A stretch of DNA of 64,000 nt from Streptomyces sp. 2131.1 (GTDB lineage: Bacteria > Actinomycetota > Actinomycetes > Streptomycetales > Streptomycetaceae), in NCBI RefSeq assembly GCF_900105515.1, contig NZ_FNSY01000001.1:4092001-4156000 (forward strand), written 5' to 3'. Shown here one piece after another: positions 1 to 8,668 of the stretch; within the stretch, counting starts at the first letter, position 1, and the number at the start of each line of letters is the position of its first letter. The notes under the pieces are model-generated. The model did not search any database, had not been told where the DNA came from, and was given only the letters and a program-made list of their open reading frames with translations. The position numbers and the translations under genes were made by a program.

Positions 1-2170
1 CCCGCGTAGCCCGGGTCATCGCCACGTACCGGTCCACCGCCCCGCCGACCCCCGTCCCGAAGGATTCCGGCTCGACCAGGACCACGAGGTCGAACTCCAG
101 GCCCTTCGACAGCGTCGGGGTCAGCGCGCGGACGCGGGGCGACGGCGGGCGGAAGGACGCAGGCGCGCCGATGACGCATGCCGTGCCCTCGGGGTGGGTG
201 GTCAGCCAGGTGTCCAGGACCGTGGGGAGGTCCGCGAGCGGGCCCCGGCGCACGGGGATGCCGCTGCTGCGGATGGACACCGGGACGTTGGCGGTCGGCA
301 GGGCGGCCCGGATCACCGGCTCCGCGGCGGCCATGATCTCCTCCGGTGTGCGGTAGTTGACGGTCAGCGCGGACAGCGTGATCCGGTCCAGGCCGACCCT
401 CTCCAGCCGCTCCCGCCACGACTCCGTGAAGCCGCGCCGGGCCTGTGCGCGGTCGCCGACGATCGTGAAGCTGCGCGAGGGACACCGCTGGATCAGCATC
501 TGCCACTCCGCGTCGGTCAGTTCCTGCGCCTCGTCCACCACCACATGCGCGAACGGGCCCGCCAGCAGGTCCGGTTCGGCGGTGGACAGCGCGTCCGGGT
601 CGACCAGCGTGTCCTGGAGGTCCCGGCCGCGCAGCATCCCCACCGCGCCCTGGCTCTCGTCGATCTCGGCGTTCTCCAGGAGGCTGTCGATGGCAGCGGC
701 CCGGTGCGCCCGCTCGGCGGCGGCCGTCGCCTCGTTGCGGCGCCGGCGGCGGGCCGCGTCGGGGTCACCGAGCCGCTGCCGGGCCGCGTCCAGCACCGGC
801 AGGTCGGAGACCGTCCACGCCTGGGGCTCGGAGCGCTGGAGCCGGGCCACCTCCTCGCGGGTGAGTCCCGGCGCACAGCTGCGCAGGTAGGCCGGGACGG
901 ACCAGAGGTCACCGACCAGGTCCGTCGCCTCCAGCAGGGGCCACGCCCGGTCGAAGGCCGCGATCAGCTCGCGGTCGCGCAGCAGCGCCCGGCGGACCAG
1001 GTGGTCCGGGACCTCCTCCTGCCGGTCGGCGTGCTTGTCGGCCAGGATCGTCACGACCTCCTCCAGGACCGCGTCCCGCGCCTCGTTGTGCGGGACGCCC
1101 GGCGCCGACTCGAAGGCCACGGCCCACTCGGCGGAGGTCAGCCGGACGTCCGCCCAGGGCGTCGTGACGGTGAGGCCCTTGGCGGGCGGTTCCTCGTAGA
1201 ACGCGACGGCCGCCTCGACCGCCCGCACCAGCTCCGCCGACGCCTTCAGCCCGGCCACCTCCGGATCGGCCTCGGGCAGGGCCGCCCCGCCCTCCGGCAC
1301 GAGGTCGCGCAGCGTGCACGTACGCACCCCGTCCTCACCGAGGCTCGGCAGCACATCGGCGACGTACCCCAGGTACGGCTGGTGCGGGCCGACGAACAGG
1401 ACGCCGCCGCGCCGGTTTCCGAGGCGTGGGTCGGCGTACAGGAGGTACGCGGCGCGGTGCAGGGCGACGACCGTCTTGCCGGTGCCCGGGCCGCCGTCGA
1501 CGACCAGCGCCCCGCGCGAACCGGCGCGGATGATGGCGTCCTGGTCCGCCTGGATGGTGCCGAGCACGTCCCGCATCCGGGCAGACCTGTTGGTGCCCAG
1601 GCTCGCGATGAACGCCGACTGGTCGTCGAGCGCGGCGTGCCCGGCGAAGGCGTCCGGGGTGAACACCTCGTCCCAGTAGTCGCTGATCCGGCCGCCGGTC
1701 CACCGGTAGCGGCGGCGGCTCGCCAGGCCCATCGGGTTGCCGTGCGTCGCCCCGAAGAACGGTTCGGCGGCGGGGGAGCGCCAGTCGGTCAGCAGCCGGC
1801 GGCCCTCGCTGTCCGTGAGGCCGAGCCGTCCCACGTACACCGGCTCGGAGCCGTCCGCACCGGCCATGTGGCCGAGGCACAGGTCCAGGCCGAAGCGGCG
1901 CAGGGTGCGCAGCCGGGCGGACAGCCGGTGGATCTCCGCGTCCCGGTCCAGCCCCTGCCTGCCCAGGCCGCCCGGGGCGCGGCGGGCGGTGTCGAGGGCG
2001 GCGGTCAGTTCGGCGACGGTCTCCTCCAGGCAGCGCGCGATCGCGGCGAAGTGGAGCTCGTCACCGGCGGTCAGGGCGGGATCGGCCTTGGCTTCGGCGC
2101 GGTCGCCGGTCAGCGCGAAGGCGCTCGTGGTGAGGGTGGGGGAGGGGGTGACAGGACTCAGGTCGGGCAC
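1..2170 (-). CDS. helR: HelR/HelD-type RNA polymerase-associated helicase (3' end beyond window)
   Basis: UvrD-like superfamily 1 ATPase of the HelD/HelR class. Actinobacterial HelR binds RNA polymerase, removes stalled or drug-bound enzyme from DNA and can dislodge rifamycins. About 723 codons are visible and the frame is open at the left edge. The family is only slightly longer, so little is missing. The start is GTG at 2170 with GGGAG nine bases upstream; a nearby ATG at 2177 is out of frame. A HelD-type N-terminal region is followed by Walker A GGPGTGKT near residue 229, the Walker B-like VVVDEAQELTD, GDRAQ, and a late GLEFDLVVLVEPESF block ending in AMTRATRG. A RAE-like palindrome lies about 60 bp upstream, suggesting rifamycin-inducible expression (inference). 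Plain HelD without a drug-protective role is the alternative. Confidence 0.9.
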   Translation of the reverse strand, partial: MPDLSPVTPSPTLTTSAFALTGDRAEAKADPALTAGDELHFAAIARCLEETVAELTAALDTARRAPGGLGRQGLDRDAEIHRLSARLRTLRRFGLDLCLGHMAGADGSEPVYVGRLGLTDSEGRRLLTDWRSPAAEPFFGATHGNPMGLASRRRYRWTGGRISDYWDEVFTPDAFAGHAALDDQSAFIASLGTNRSARMRDVLGTIQADQDAIIRAGSRGALVVDGGPGTGKTVVALHRAAYLLYADPRLGNRRGGVLFVGPHQPYLGYVADVLPSLGEDGVRTCTLRDLVPEGGAALPEADPEVAGLKASAELVRAVEAAVAFYEEPPAKGLTVTTPWADVRLTSAEWAVAFESAPGVPHNEARDAVLEEVVTILADKHADRQEEVPDHLVRRALLRDRELIAAFDRAWPLLEATDLVGDLWSVPAYLRSCAPGLTREEVARLQRSEPQAWTVSDLPVLDAARQRLGDPDAARRRRRNEATAAAERAHRAAAIDSLLENAEIDESQGAVGMLRGRDLQDTLVDPDALSTAEPDLLAGPFAHVVVDEAQELTDAEWQMLIQRCPSRSFTIVGDRAQARRGFTESWRERLERVGLDRITLSALTVNYRTPEEIMAAAEPVIRAALPTANVPVSIRSSGIPVRRGPLADLPTVLDTWLTTHPEGTACVIGAPASFRPPSPRVRALTPTLSKGLEFDLVVLVEPESFGTGVGGAVDRYVAMTRATR

Positions 2171-2229
2171 TACGCATAACTCCCAAATGCCGCAGGTGGC
2201 TGGCTCAGGTCAGCGATTGTGCGGGACGA

Positions 2230-2254
2230 GGGGGGCCTTGCGGCAAGGCCCCCC
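2230..2254. promoter_or_regulatory. Rifamycin-associated element (RAE)-like palindrome
   Basis: An 11-bp inverted repeat (GGGGGGCCTTG / CAAGGCCCCCC) around a CGG spacer lies in the divergent region between helR and the kinase gene. Its core, CTTGCGGCAAG flanked by G and C runs, matches the RAE as I recall it from upstream of actinomycete rifamycin-inactivating genes and helR. It is not followed by a T-run and sits 5' of both genes, so a terminator is unlikely. Confidence 0.75.
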
Positions 2255-2418
2255 TTGCGCTATACGTTGAGAGTGGCCGGAGGTGGCAGTTCCCTCCCGG
2301 CCCGCCGGTGAACGCACCCGGCCCCCGCACCGCCTCTCCCGCCTCCGCCCACCTCGCCCCGCATTGGCAGGCACACGGCATACTGGGCCGCCGGATCACC
2401 GGGGGGAGCGCCCAGCGC

Positions 2419-3786
2419 ATGGCGTACGGAACGGACGGGGCGGAGCTGCCCGAGAAGGTCGGCGGTTACGCCGTCGAACGGGAACTGGGCGCCGGCGGGA
2501 TGGGCGTCGTCTATCTCGCGCGGTCGCGGGGCGGCCGTGCGGTGGCCGTGAAGGTTGCCCGGCCCGAACTGGCCGCCGATCCGCACTTCCGTACGCGGTT
2601 CCGGGCCGAGGTCGAGGCGGCGCGGAGCGTCGGCGGCTTCCACACGGCGCCCGTGGTCGACGCGGACCCGGACGCGACCGCGCCCTGGCTGGCGACGGCG
2701 TACATCCCCGGGCCCACGCTCGGCGCGCTCGTCGAGGCGGAGGGGCCGATGGACGAGGCGCGGCTGCGGCGGCTGGGTGCCGCCCTCGCCGAGGCGCTGG
2801 CCGCCATCCACGGCTGCGGGCTCGTCCACCGGGACCTCAAGCCCGGCAACATCATCATGGCGTCGGACGGGCCGCGCGTCCTCGACTTCGGGATCGCCCG
2901 CGCCCTGGAGTCGAGCCGGCTCACCGCCACCGGGGTGGCCTTCGGGACGCCCGGGTTCCTCGCCCCCGAGCAGGCGCAGGGCCTCGAAGTCGGTGGCCCG
3001 GCCGACGTGTTCGCCCTGGGGGCCGTGCTCGTCGCGGCCGCGGGCGGCAGCGCGTTCGGTGCCGGGACGCCCATGGGGCTGATGTACCGGTCGGTGCACG
3101 AGGCGCCCGACCTCCGGGCGGTGCCGGAAGGAGTGCGGGACGTCGTGGCGTCCTGCCTGGAGAAGGAGCCCGGCGACCGGCCCACCCCCGACGCCCTACT
3201 GGACCTCTTCGCGCCCGGCGGCCCGGCGCCCGCCGCGGCCCGGGTCGCGCCGACGGAGCCGGCCGACGCGGTCCCGCCGGGCCACGCGCACCCGCCCGCC
3301 GACGCGACCCCGCCGCCGCCCGCCTACCCGCCGGTCGCACCGACCACCCCGTACCCGTCCCCGTATCCGCCGGCCGCCGCGGTCCCGAACCCGTACGCGC
3401 AGTCCCCGTACGGTTCTTCGCCGTACCCGCAACACGCCACCCCGAACCCGTACGCGCAGGGGGCACCGGCCAACCCGTGGCAGAACGCACCTGCCCGGGC
3501 CGCCGATCCCGAGGGAGACATCGGGTTCGTCGGTGTGGGCACGGACACCTCGCTGGTGATCGACGCGCTGGGGGTCGAGTACGAGGCGGCCGACCGGGCC
3601 GCCCTCCAGTTCACGTGGCACGAGATCGGCAGGATCGAATACGCGGTGCGGGGGCCCAAGCTCCTCGGCGTCGTCGTCCATCTGCGCACGGGTGCCGTCC
3701 ACACCTGGATGCTGGCCGCCCGCAACCGGTCCCGCCTGCGGGAATGGACGCAGGACCTGCCGCTGATCCTGGAGTACTACGGGTAG
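2419..3786 (+). CDS. Soluble eukaryotic-like Ser/Thr protein kinase with C-terminal PH-like domain
   Basis: Phosphorylates protein Ser/Thr residues, probably in the cytoplasm because no membrane segment is visible. I start at ATG 2419, preceded by GGGGGGAG; an in-frame GTG at 2308 would add 37 unsupported residues. The Gly-rich loop GAGGMG is at 24-29, catalytic Lys at 45, HRDLKPGN at 137-144 and DFG at 156-158, followed by GTPGFLAPEQ, so all key residues are present. After the kinase domain comes a Pro/Tyr-rich linker (about residues 265-365), then about 90 residues of alternating hydrophobic strands ending in LEYYG that read like a bacterial PH-type domain. It is divergent from helR and upstream of fbiC. 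Substrates are unknown; the nearby ESX locus is a possibility only. Confidence 0.9.
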   Translation: MAYGTDGAELPEKVGGYAVERELGAGGMGVVYLARSRGGRAVAVKVARPELAADPHFRTRFRAEVEAARSVGGFHTAPVVDADPDATAPWLATAYIPGPTLGALVEAEGPMDEARLRRLGAALAEALAAIHGCGLVHRDLKPGNIIMASDGPRVLDFGIARALESSRLTATGVAFGTPGFLAPEQAQGLEVGGPADVFALGAVLVAAAGGSAFGAGTPMGLMYRSVHEAPDLRAVPEGVRDVVASCLEKEPGDRPTPDALLDLFAPGGPAPAAARVAPTEPADAVPPGHAHPPADATPPPPAYPPVAPTTPYPSPYPPAAAVPNPYAQSPYGSSPYPQHATPNPYAQGAPANPWQNAPARAADPEGDIGFVGVGTDTSLVIDALGVEYEAADRAALQFTWHEIGRIEYAVRGPKLLGVVVHLRTGAVHTWMLAARNRSRLREWTQDLPLILEYYG

Positions 3787-3822
3787 CGGGGGCGCCGGCT
3801 ACCCGTCCGTATGCTCGGGTGC

Positions 3823-6405
3823 ATGACCGATCCTCAAGCCGGACTCCCCACCACCAACTCGATGCGACGGGCGCTCAGGCGCGCCCGTGACGGTGTCGCC
3901 CTCGACCGGGCGGAGGCCGCCGTGCTGCTGCGGGCGCGCGGCGGCGACCTGACGGATCTCGCCGCGTCCGCCGCCCGGGTGCGGGACGCGGGCCTGGAGG
4001 CGGCGGGGCGGCCGGGGGTCATCACGTACTCCCGCAAGGTGTTCATCCCGCTGACCCGGCTCTGCCGCGACAAGTGCCACTACTGCACCTTCGTCACCGT
4101 CCCCGGCAAGCTCCGCCGGGCCGGGCACGGCATGTTCCTGTCGCCGGACGAGGTGCTGGCCATCGCCCGTGAGGGCGCCGCGATGGGCTGCAAGGAGGCG
4201 CTGTTCACGCTGGGGGACCGGCCGGAGGACCGCTGGCCCGAGGCGCGCGAGTGGCTGGAGGCCGAGGGGTACGACGACACCCTGGCGTACGTACGCGCCA
4301 TGGCGATCCGCGTCCTGGAGGAGACCGGTCTGCTGCCGCACCTCAACCCCGGGGTGATGAGCTGGACCGACCTCCAGCGGCTCAAGCCGGTCGCGCCCTC
4401 CATGGGCATGATGCTGGAGACCACGGCGACCCGGCTCTGGTCCGAGCCCGGCGGCCCGCACCACGGCTCCCCGGACAAGGAACCCGCCGTCCGCCTGCGG
4501 GTCCTGGAGGACGCGGGCCGGTCCAACGTGCCGTTCACCACGGGCATCCTCATCGGCATCGGCGAGTCGTACGAGGAGCGCGCGGACTCCCTCTTCGAGC
4601 TGCGCCGGACCGCCCGGGCCTACCACGGCATCCAGGAGGTCATCGTCCAGAACTTCCGGGCCAAGCCGGACACCGCGATGCGCGGGATGCCGGACGCGGA
4701 GCTGGAGGAGCTGGCCGCCGCCATCGCCGTCGCCCGGCACATCCTCGGCCCGTCCGCCCGCATCCAGGCCCCGCCGAACCTCGTCGACGCGGAGTACGCC
4801 CTGCTCATCGGCGCCGGCATCGACGACTGGGGCGGGGTCTCGCCGCTCACCCCCGACCACGTGAACCCCGAGCGGCCCTGGCCGCACATCGACGAACTCG
4901 CCGCCCGCACCGCCGAGTCCGGCTTCGCGCTGCGCGAACGCCTCACCATCTACCCGGAGTTCATTCGGCGCGGTGAACCCTGGCTCGACCCGCGCCTGCT
5001 CCCGCACGTCCGGGCGCTCGCCGACCCGGAGACCGGCCTCGCCCGCGAGGGCGCGATCCCCGAGGGGCTGCCCTGGCAGGAGCCCGACGAGGGGTTCAAC
5101 GCCTCCGGCCGCACCGACCTGCACCGCACCATCGACACCGAGGGCCGTACCGGCGACCGCCGCGACGACTTCGACGTCGTGTACGGGGACTGGGAGGCGC
5201 TCCGCGAGGCGGCGGCCCCCGGGATGGTGCCCTCCCGGATCGACGGGGACGTCCGCGCGGCGCTGAGCCGGGCCGCCGACGACCCGACGAAGCTCTCCGA
5301 CGACCAGGCGCTCGCGCTGCTGCACGCGGACGGGCCGGCCCTGGACGAGCTGTGCCGGATCGCGGACACCCTGCGCCGGGACGTGGTCGGGGACGACGTC
5401 ACGTACATCGTCACGCGCAACATCAACTTCACCAACGTCTGCTACACCGGCTGCCGCTTCTGCGCCTTCGCCCAGCGCCGCACCGACGCCGACGCGTACA
5501 CCCTCTCCCTGGACCAGGTCGCGGATCGGGCCGCGCAGGCGTGGGACGTGGGCGCGGTCGAGGTCTGCATGCAGGGCGGCATCCACCCCGACCTGCCCGG
5601 CACGGCCTACTTCGACATCGCGCGGGCGGTGAAGGAGCGCGTCCCCGGCATGCATGTGCACGCCTTCTCGCCCATGGAGGTCGTCAACGGGGCCACCCGC
5701 ACCGGCATGTCGATCCGCGACTGGCTGACCGCCGCGAAAGAGGCCGGGCTCGGTTCGATCCCCGGCACCGCGGCCGAGATCCTGGACGACGAGGTCCGCT
5801 GGGTCCTCACCAAGGGCAAACTGCCCACGGCCACCTGGCTTGAGGTCATCAGGACCGCCCACGAGGTCGGCCTGCGCTCCTCGTCGACCATGATGTACGG
5901 GCACGTCGACCAGCCCCGCCACTGGCTGGGCCACCTGCGCACCCTGGCCGCGCTCCAGCAGGAGACGGGCGGCTTCACGGAGTTCGTGACGCTGCCCTTC
6001 ATCCACACCAACGCGCCCGTCTACCTCGCCGGCATCGCCCGCCCCGGCCCCACGGACCGCGACAACCGGGCCGTCACCGCCATGGCCCGCCTCCTCCTGC
6101 ACCCGCACATCACCAACATCCAGACCAGCTGGGTCAAGCTCGGCACGGAGGGCGCGGCGGAGATGCTCCGCTCGGGCGCCAACGACCTGGGCGGCACCCT
6201 GATGGAGGAGACCATCTCCCGTATGGCCGGGTCGGGTTACGGCTCGTACCGCTCGGTGCGTGACCTGGTCGCCATCGCGGAACTGGCCGGCCGCCCCGCG
6301 AAGCCGCGCACCACCCTGTACGGGGAGGTGCCCGAGGAGCGGGTCACGGCCGCCGCTGCCTCCGACGGGCACCTGCCGGAGCTGCTGCCGGTGCTGCCGG
6401 ACTGA
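3823..6405 (+). CDS. fbiC: FO synthase, bifunctional CofG/CofH radical SAM enzyme
   Basis: Makes FO, the deazaflavin chromophore of coenzyme F420, from tyrosine and the flavin precursor 5-amino-6-ribitylamino-uracil. Two radical-SAM halves are fused, as usual in actinobacteria. The CofG half carries C81-x3-C85-x2-C88 and the CofH half C540-x3-C544-x2-C547, each binding one 4Fe-4S cluster. The length of about 860 residues is normal. The preferred start is ATG 3823 (MTDPQAGLP); an in-frame ATG at 3811 would add four residues. It lies 36 bases after the kinase gene and could be cotranscribed. The product is cytoplasmic and oxygen-sensitive. Confidence 0.97.
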   Translation: MTDPQAGLPTTNSMRRALRRARDGVALDRAEAAVLLRARGGDLTDLAASAARVRDAGLEAAGRPGVITYSRKVFIPLTRLCRDKCHYCTFVTVPGKLRRAGHGMFLSPDEVLAIAREGAAMGCKEALFTLGDRPEDRWPEAREWLEAEGYDDTLAYVRAMAIRVLEETGLLPHLNPGVMSWTDLQRLKPVAPSMGMMLETTATRLWSEPGGPHHGSPDKEPAVRLRVLEDAGRSNVPFTTGILIGIGESYEERADSLFELRRTARAYHGIQEVIVQNFRAKPDTAMRGMPDAELEELAAAIAVARHILGPSARIQAPPNLVDAEYALLIGAGIDDWGGVSPLTPDHVNPERPWPHIDELAARTAESGFALRERLTIYPEFIRRGEPWLDPRLLPHVRALADPETGLAREGAIPEGLPWQEPDEGFNASGRTDLHRTIDTEGRTGDRRDDFDVVYGDWEALREAAAPGMVPSRIDGDVRAALSRAADDPTKLSDDQALALLHADGPALDELCRIADTLRRDVVGDDVTYIVTRNINFTNVCYTGCRFCAFAQRRTDADAYTLSLDQVADRAAQAWDVGAVEVCMQGGIHPDLPGTAYFDIARAVKERVPGMHVHAFSPMEVVNGATRTGMSIRDWLTAAKEAGLGSIPGTAAEILDDEVRWVLTKGKLPTATWLEVIRTAHEVGLRSSSTMMYGHVDQPRHWLGHLRTLAALQQETGGFTEFVTLPFIHTNAPVYLAGIARPGPTDRDNRAVTAMARLLLHPHITNIQTSWVKLGTEGAAEMLRSGANDLGGTLMEETISRMAGSGYGSYRSVRDLVAIAELAGRPAKPRTTLYGEVPEERVTAAAASDGHLPELLPVLPD

Positions 6406-6481
6406 CGGACCGGGGCGGGGCTTCGTCCGGGGCGGGGGCTCTTCGCCTGGGGGCGGGGCCTTCCCGGCCGGGGCGGCCGGG

Positions 6482-7246
6482 TCAGTCCAGGCGGCGCGGG
6501 CCGCCGAGGAGCCCGGCCTCGATGTCCGTCGGCTGCATCTTGACCAGCTTGCGGTGCTTGGGCGTGCACCACAGCACCATGTCGTCGCCGAGCTGGGACA
6601 GCGCCTCCGCGTTCACCCGGGGCAGGCGCAGGATGCGGCCGAGGACCGCGGCCTCCTCCGGCGAGACCCGCTGGATGCCGACCAGCCCCGCGTGCTCCAC
6701 CAGCTTCGGCGCCGTCGGGCCCAGGAACGGCAGCAGTGTCAGCACGGACTGCCAGGGGCCGGGCGCCAGCCGGCTGCGTGGGGGCCGCATGCCGGCGTCC
6801 CGGACCACCAGGACCGGGCTGGTGACCGAGGCGCCCTGCGGACCCACCTGCTGCACGTCGTGCACCGTCATGCACTGCTGGCTGCCGCCCGCGGCCTGCG
6901 CCAGGCCCGTCCACGCCTGCGGCCGGGCCGTCTCCACGGCGACGCGCGCCCCGGTGCCGGCCGTGCGCAGCGCCAGCACCTGGGCCGTCCACACACTCCC
7001 GATGACCACGACGTCCAGCTGGGCCGGGCGGAACATCCCCAGCACCGCGGGCTGCCCCTGCGCGTCAGTGCCCGCCACGACCCCGTCGTCCCCGACCGGC
7101 AGCCGCAGCGCCGCGAGCTGCTCCACCGGCAGCTCGTGCCGGCCCCGGCGCGGCCCGAACAGCCCGTGCCCGGCGCGCGCACGGGCGGCCGGGGCCGGGG
7201 CGGCGGGGGCCGGGGCGCCGGCCGGGCTCGTACGGTGGATGCTCAA
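6482..7246 (-). CDS. Unknown protein cotranscribed with eccE
   Basis: 254 residues, function not recognised. A Pro/Ala-rich N-terminus precedes a mixed region with no clear transmembrane segment, and the C-terminal third contains LVGIQRVSPEEAAVLGRILR. It starts at TTG 7246, overlapping the TGA of eccE (TTGA), so it is translationally coupled to eccE and is most likely an accessory gene of the type VII locus. No cysteine cluster, Walker motif or W-x-G motif was found. It faces fbiC convergently across a 76-bp GC-rich gap. Confidence 0.75.
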   Translation of the reverse strand: MSIHRTSPAGAPAPAAPAPAARARAGHGLFGPRRGRHELPVEQLAALRLPVGDDGVVAGTDAQGQPAVLGMFRPAQLDVVVIGSVWTAQVLALRTAGTGARVAVETARPQAWTGLAQAAGGSQQCMTVHDVQQVGPQGASVTSPVLVVRDAGMRPPRSRLAPGPWQSVLTLLPFLGPTAPKLVEHAGLVGIQRVSPEEAAVLGRILRLPRVNAEALSQLGDDMVLWCTPKHRKLVKMQPTDIEAGLLGGPRRLD

Positions 7247-8481
7247 CGGGTACCTCCGAGCGGCAGGGTGGCCAGCACACCGGGCAGTTGTTCGCGGTCC
7301 AGCCGTACCAGGCCGACCTTCACTCCACGCGCGGCGCGCTCCAACTGCCGCCGCACCGAGACCAGTTCATCGGCGCCGCGGGCGGTGAGGCGGACGTGCC
7401 CGCTGACCGCCGGCATGCCGCCCGTGCCCTGCGACACCGTCAGGCTGAACGTGCTGACCGGGGCGGGCATCGACGTCAGCAGCGCCACCACCTGCGCCGA
7501 GGCCGCCGCCCCCGCGCCCAGGTGCGGCCAGCGGCCGACCCAGTACGTGGTGTGCCAGCGGTCGTCGCAGCGCCAGGTGCGGCTGGACTCCGCGGTGCGC
7601 CGCTCGGCGGTCTCCGACCGGCCCGCCAAAGCGCTGGCCTGCGGGTTCACCCCGGCGGACGTCGCCAGGGCGGACGTCAGCTGCGCCTCGGTCAGGATCG
7701 AGGCGTCGAACCCGGCCGCCGTCAGCCGGCTCGCCAGCTGATCCGCGGCCCGCAGCAGCGCACGCTGCGCCCCGCCGAGCCCGCCACCGCGCGCCTGCAC
7801 CGCCTCCGGGCACAGCTTCGGGTCGAGCTTCAGTGCGATCCACGTCAGCCGGACCGCGGGGGTGCCGGCCCGCGCCTGGAGCGGGCCGTACGAGCGGGCG
7901 GCGGCCGCCTGCTCCGGCAGATGCGGACCGGGCGCGGGCTGCGTGTGCTGCACGACCTGCGCCGACTCCAGCCGGATGCCGTCCACCTCAAGGGCCTCGT
8001 GCAGCAGCCCGAGCTCCAGCGGACGCGCCTCACGGGCGGCGCGCAGGGGTTCGTCCCGCGGCTGCACGAGGAGCAGCGCCGTCAGGAACGTACCGTCGCC
8101 CACCATCCCGACAGCGCGCTCCCGCTGCCGGTCGGTGTAGGTGTACGTGCGCAGCGCGTCCTCGCACTCCAGGACCGGTGCCAGCGCGGGATCGACGCCC
8201 TCGGCGGACCACGGCCGCCGCGCGGCCCGCTGCCGGCCGCGCAGGGCCAGGAACGCCTTGATCCACTCCAGCACCGGCCGCCCGCGCCAGCGCAGGACGG
8301 CCAGGAGCACCAGTACGGCCCCGACCAGGCCCATCGGCACCATCAGGACCTTGTCCGTCACCCACGCGATCAGCATCAGCGCGCCGGCGACCTCCAGCAG
8401 CACCATCTGGTGCAGCCGCACTCCACCGATCCGTCCCGGCCGCGGTTGCAGCCTCGTCACTGCGGTCGTCGTGCTGCTCAT
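7243..8481 (-). CDS. eccE: Type VII secretion membrane protein EccE
   Basis: Peripheral membrane component of the ESX-type inner-membrane complex. It has 412 residues, with two adjacent hydrophobic segments near the N-terminus (about residues 28-65), followed by a large soluble domain, as in mycobacterial EccE. Internal text such as TYWVGRWPHLG and the family-like spacing support the call, and the neighbours (divergent eccB, then mycP and WXG100 genes) make it strong. The start is ATG at 8481; 187 bp separates it from eccB and must hold both promoters. Confidence 0.85.
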   Translation of the reverse strand: MSSTTTAVTRLQPRPGRIGGVRLHQMVLLEVAGALMLIAWVTDKVLMVPMGLVGAVLVLLAVLRWRGRPVLEWIKAFLALRGRQRAARRPWSAEGVDPALAPVLECEDALRTYTYTDRQRERAVGMVGDGTFLTALLLVQPRDEPLRAAREARPLELGLLHEALEVDGIRLESAQVVQHTQPAPGPHLPEQAAAARSYGPLQARAGTPAVRLTWIALKLDPKLCPEAVQARGGGLGGAQRALLRAADQLASRLTAAGFDASILTEAQLTSALATSAGVNPQASALAGRSETAERRTAESSRTWRCDDRWHTTYWVGRWPHLGAGAAASAQVVALLTSMPAPVSTFSLTVSQGTGGMPAVSGHVRLTARGADELVSVRRQLERAARGVKVGLVRLDREQLPGVLATLPLGGTR

Positions 8482-8668
8482 CCCCCGGTATGTCCCTCCG
8501 TGTCACGGCACTGCGGCGTGTGCGAGCCGGACCCACGCTATCGGCACACCGGCCCGCGGGCGCCCCCTGGCCCCCGAAGCCCGCACCCGGACGGCGGCGG
8601 GCGGGGCCGGGCGGGCATAGTGGGGTCGGTTCGCGACGCGTTCACAACCACGGGGAGAAGTCGGGCAG
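8482..8668. promoter_or_regulatory. Divergent promoter region eccE / eccB
   Basis: 187 bp between the start codons of eccE (minus) and eccB (plus). It must contain promoters for both arms of the secretion locus. I see no clear consensus -35/-10 pair or strong dyad and no convincing small ORF. Confidence 0.5.

Noticed and set aside
194..2179. Long plus-strand open frame opposite helR
   Set aside because: It is the GC-codon-bias shadow of helR: composition is Arg/Gly/Val repeats with no motif or ribosome-binding site.
2230..2254. RAE palindrome as a terminator
   Set aside because: It lies upstream of two divergent genes, has no T-run and matches a known regulatory element.
3799..6372. 857-codon minus-strand frame opposite fbiC
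   Set aside because: Antisense shadow of a confidently identified gene; protein is low complexity and unlike any family.
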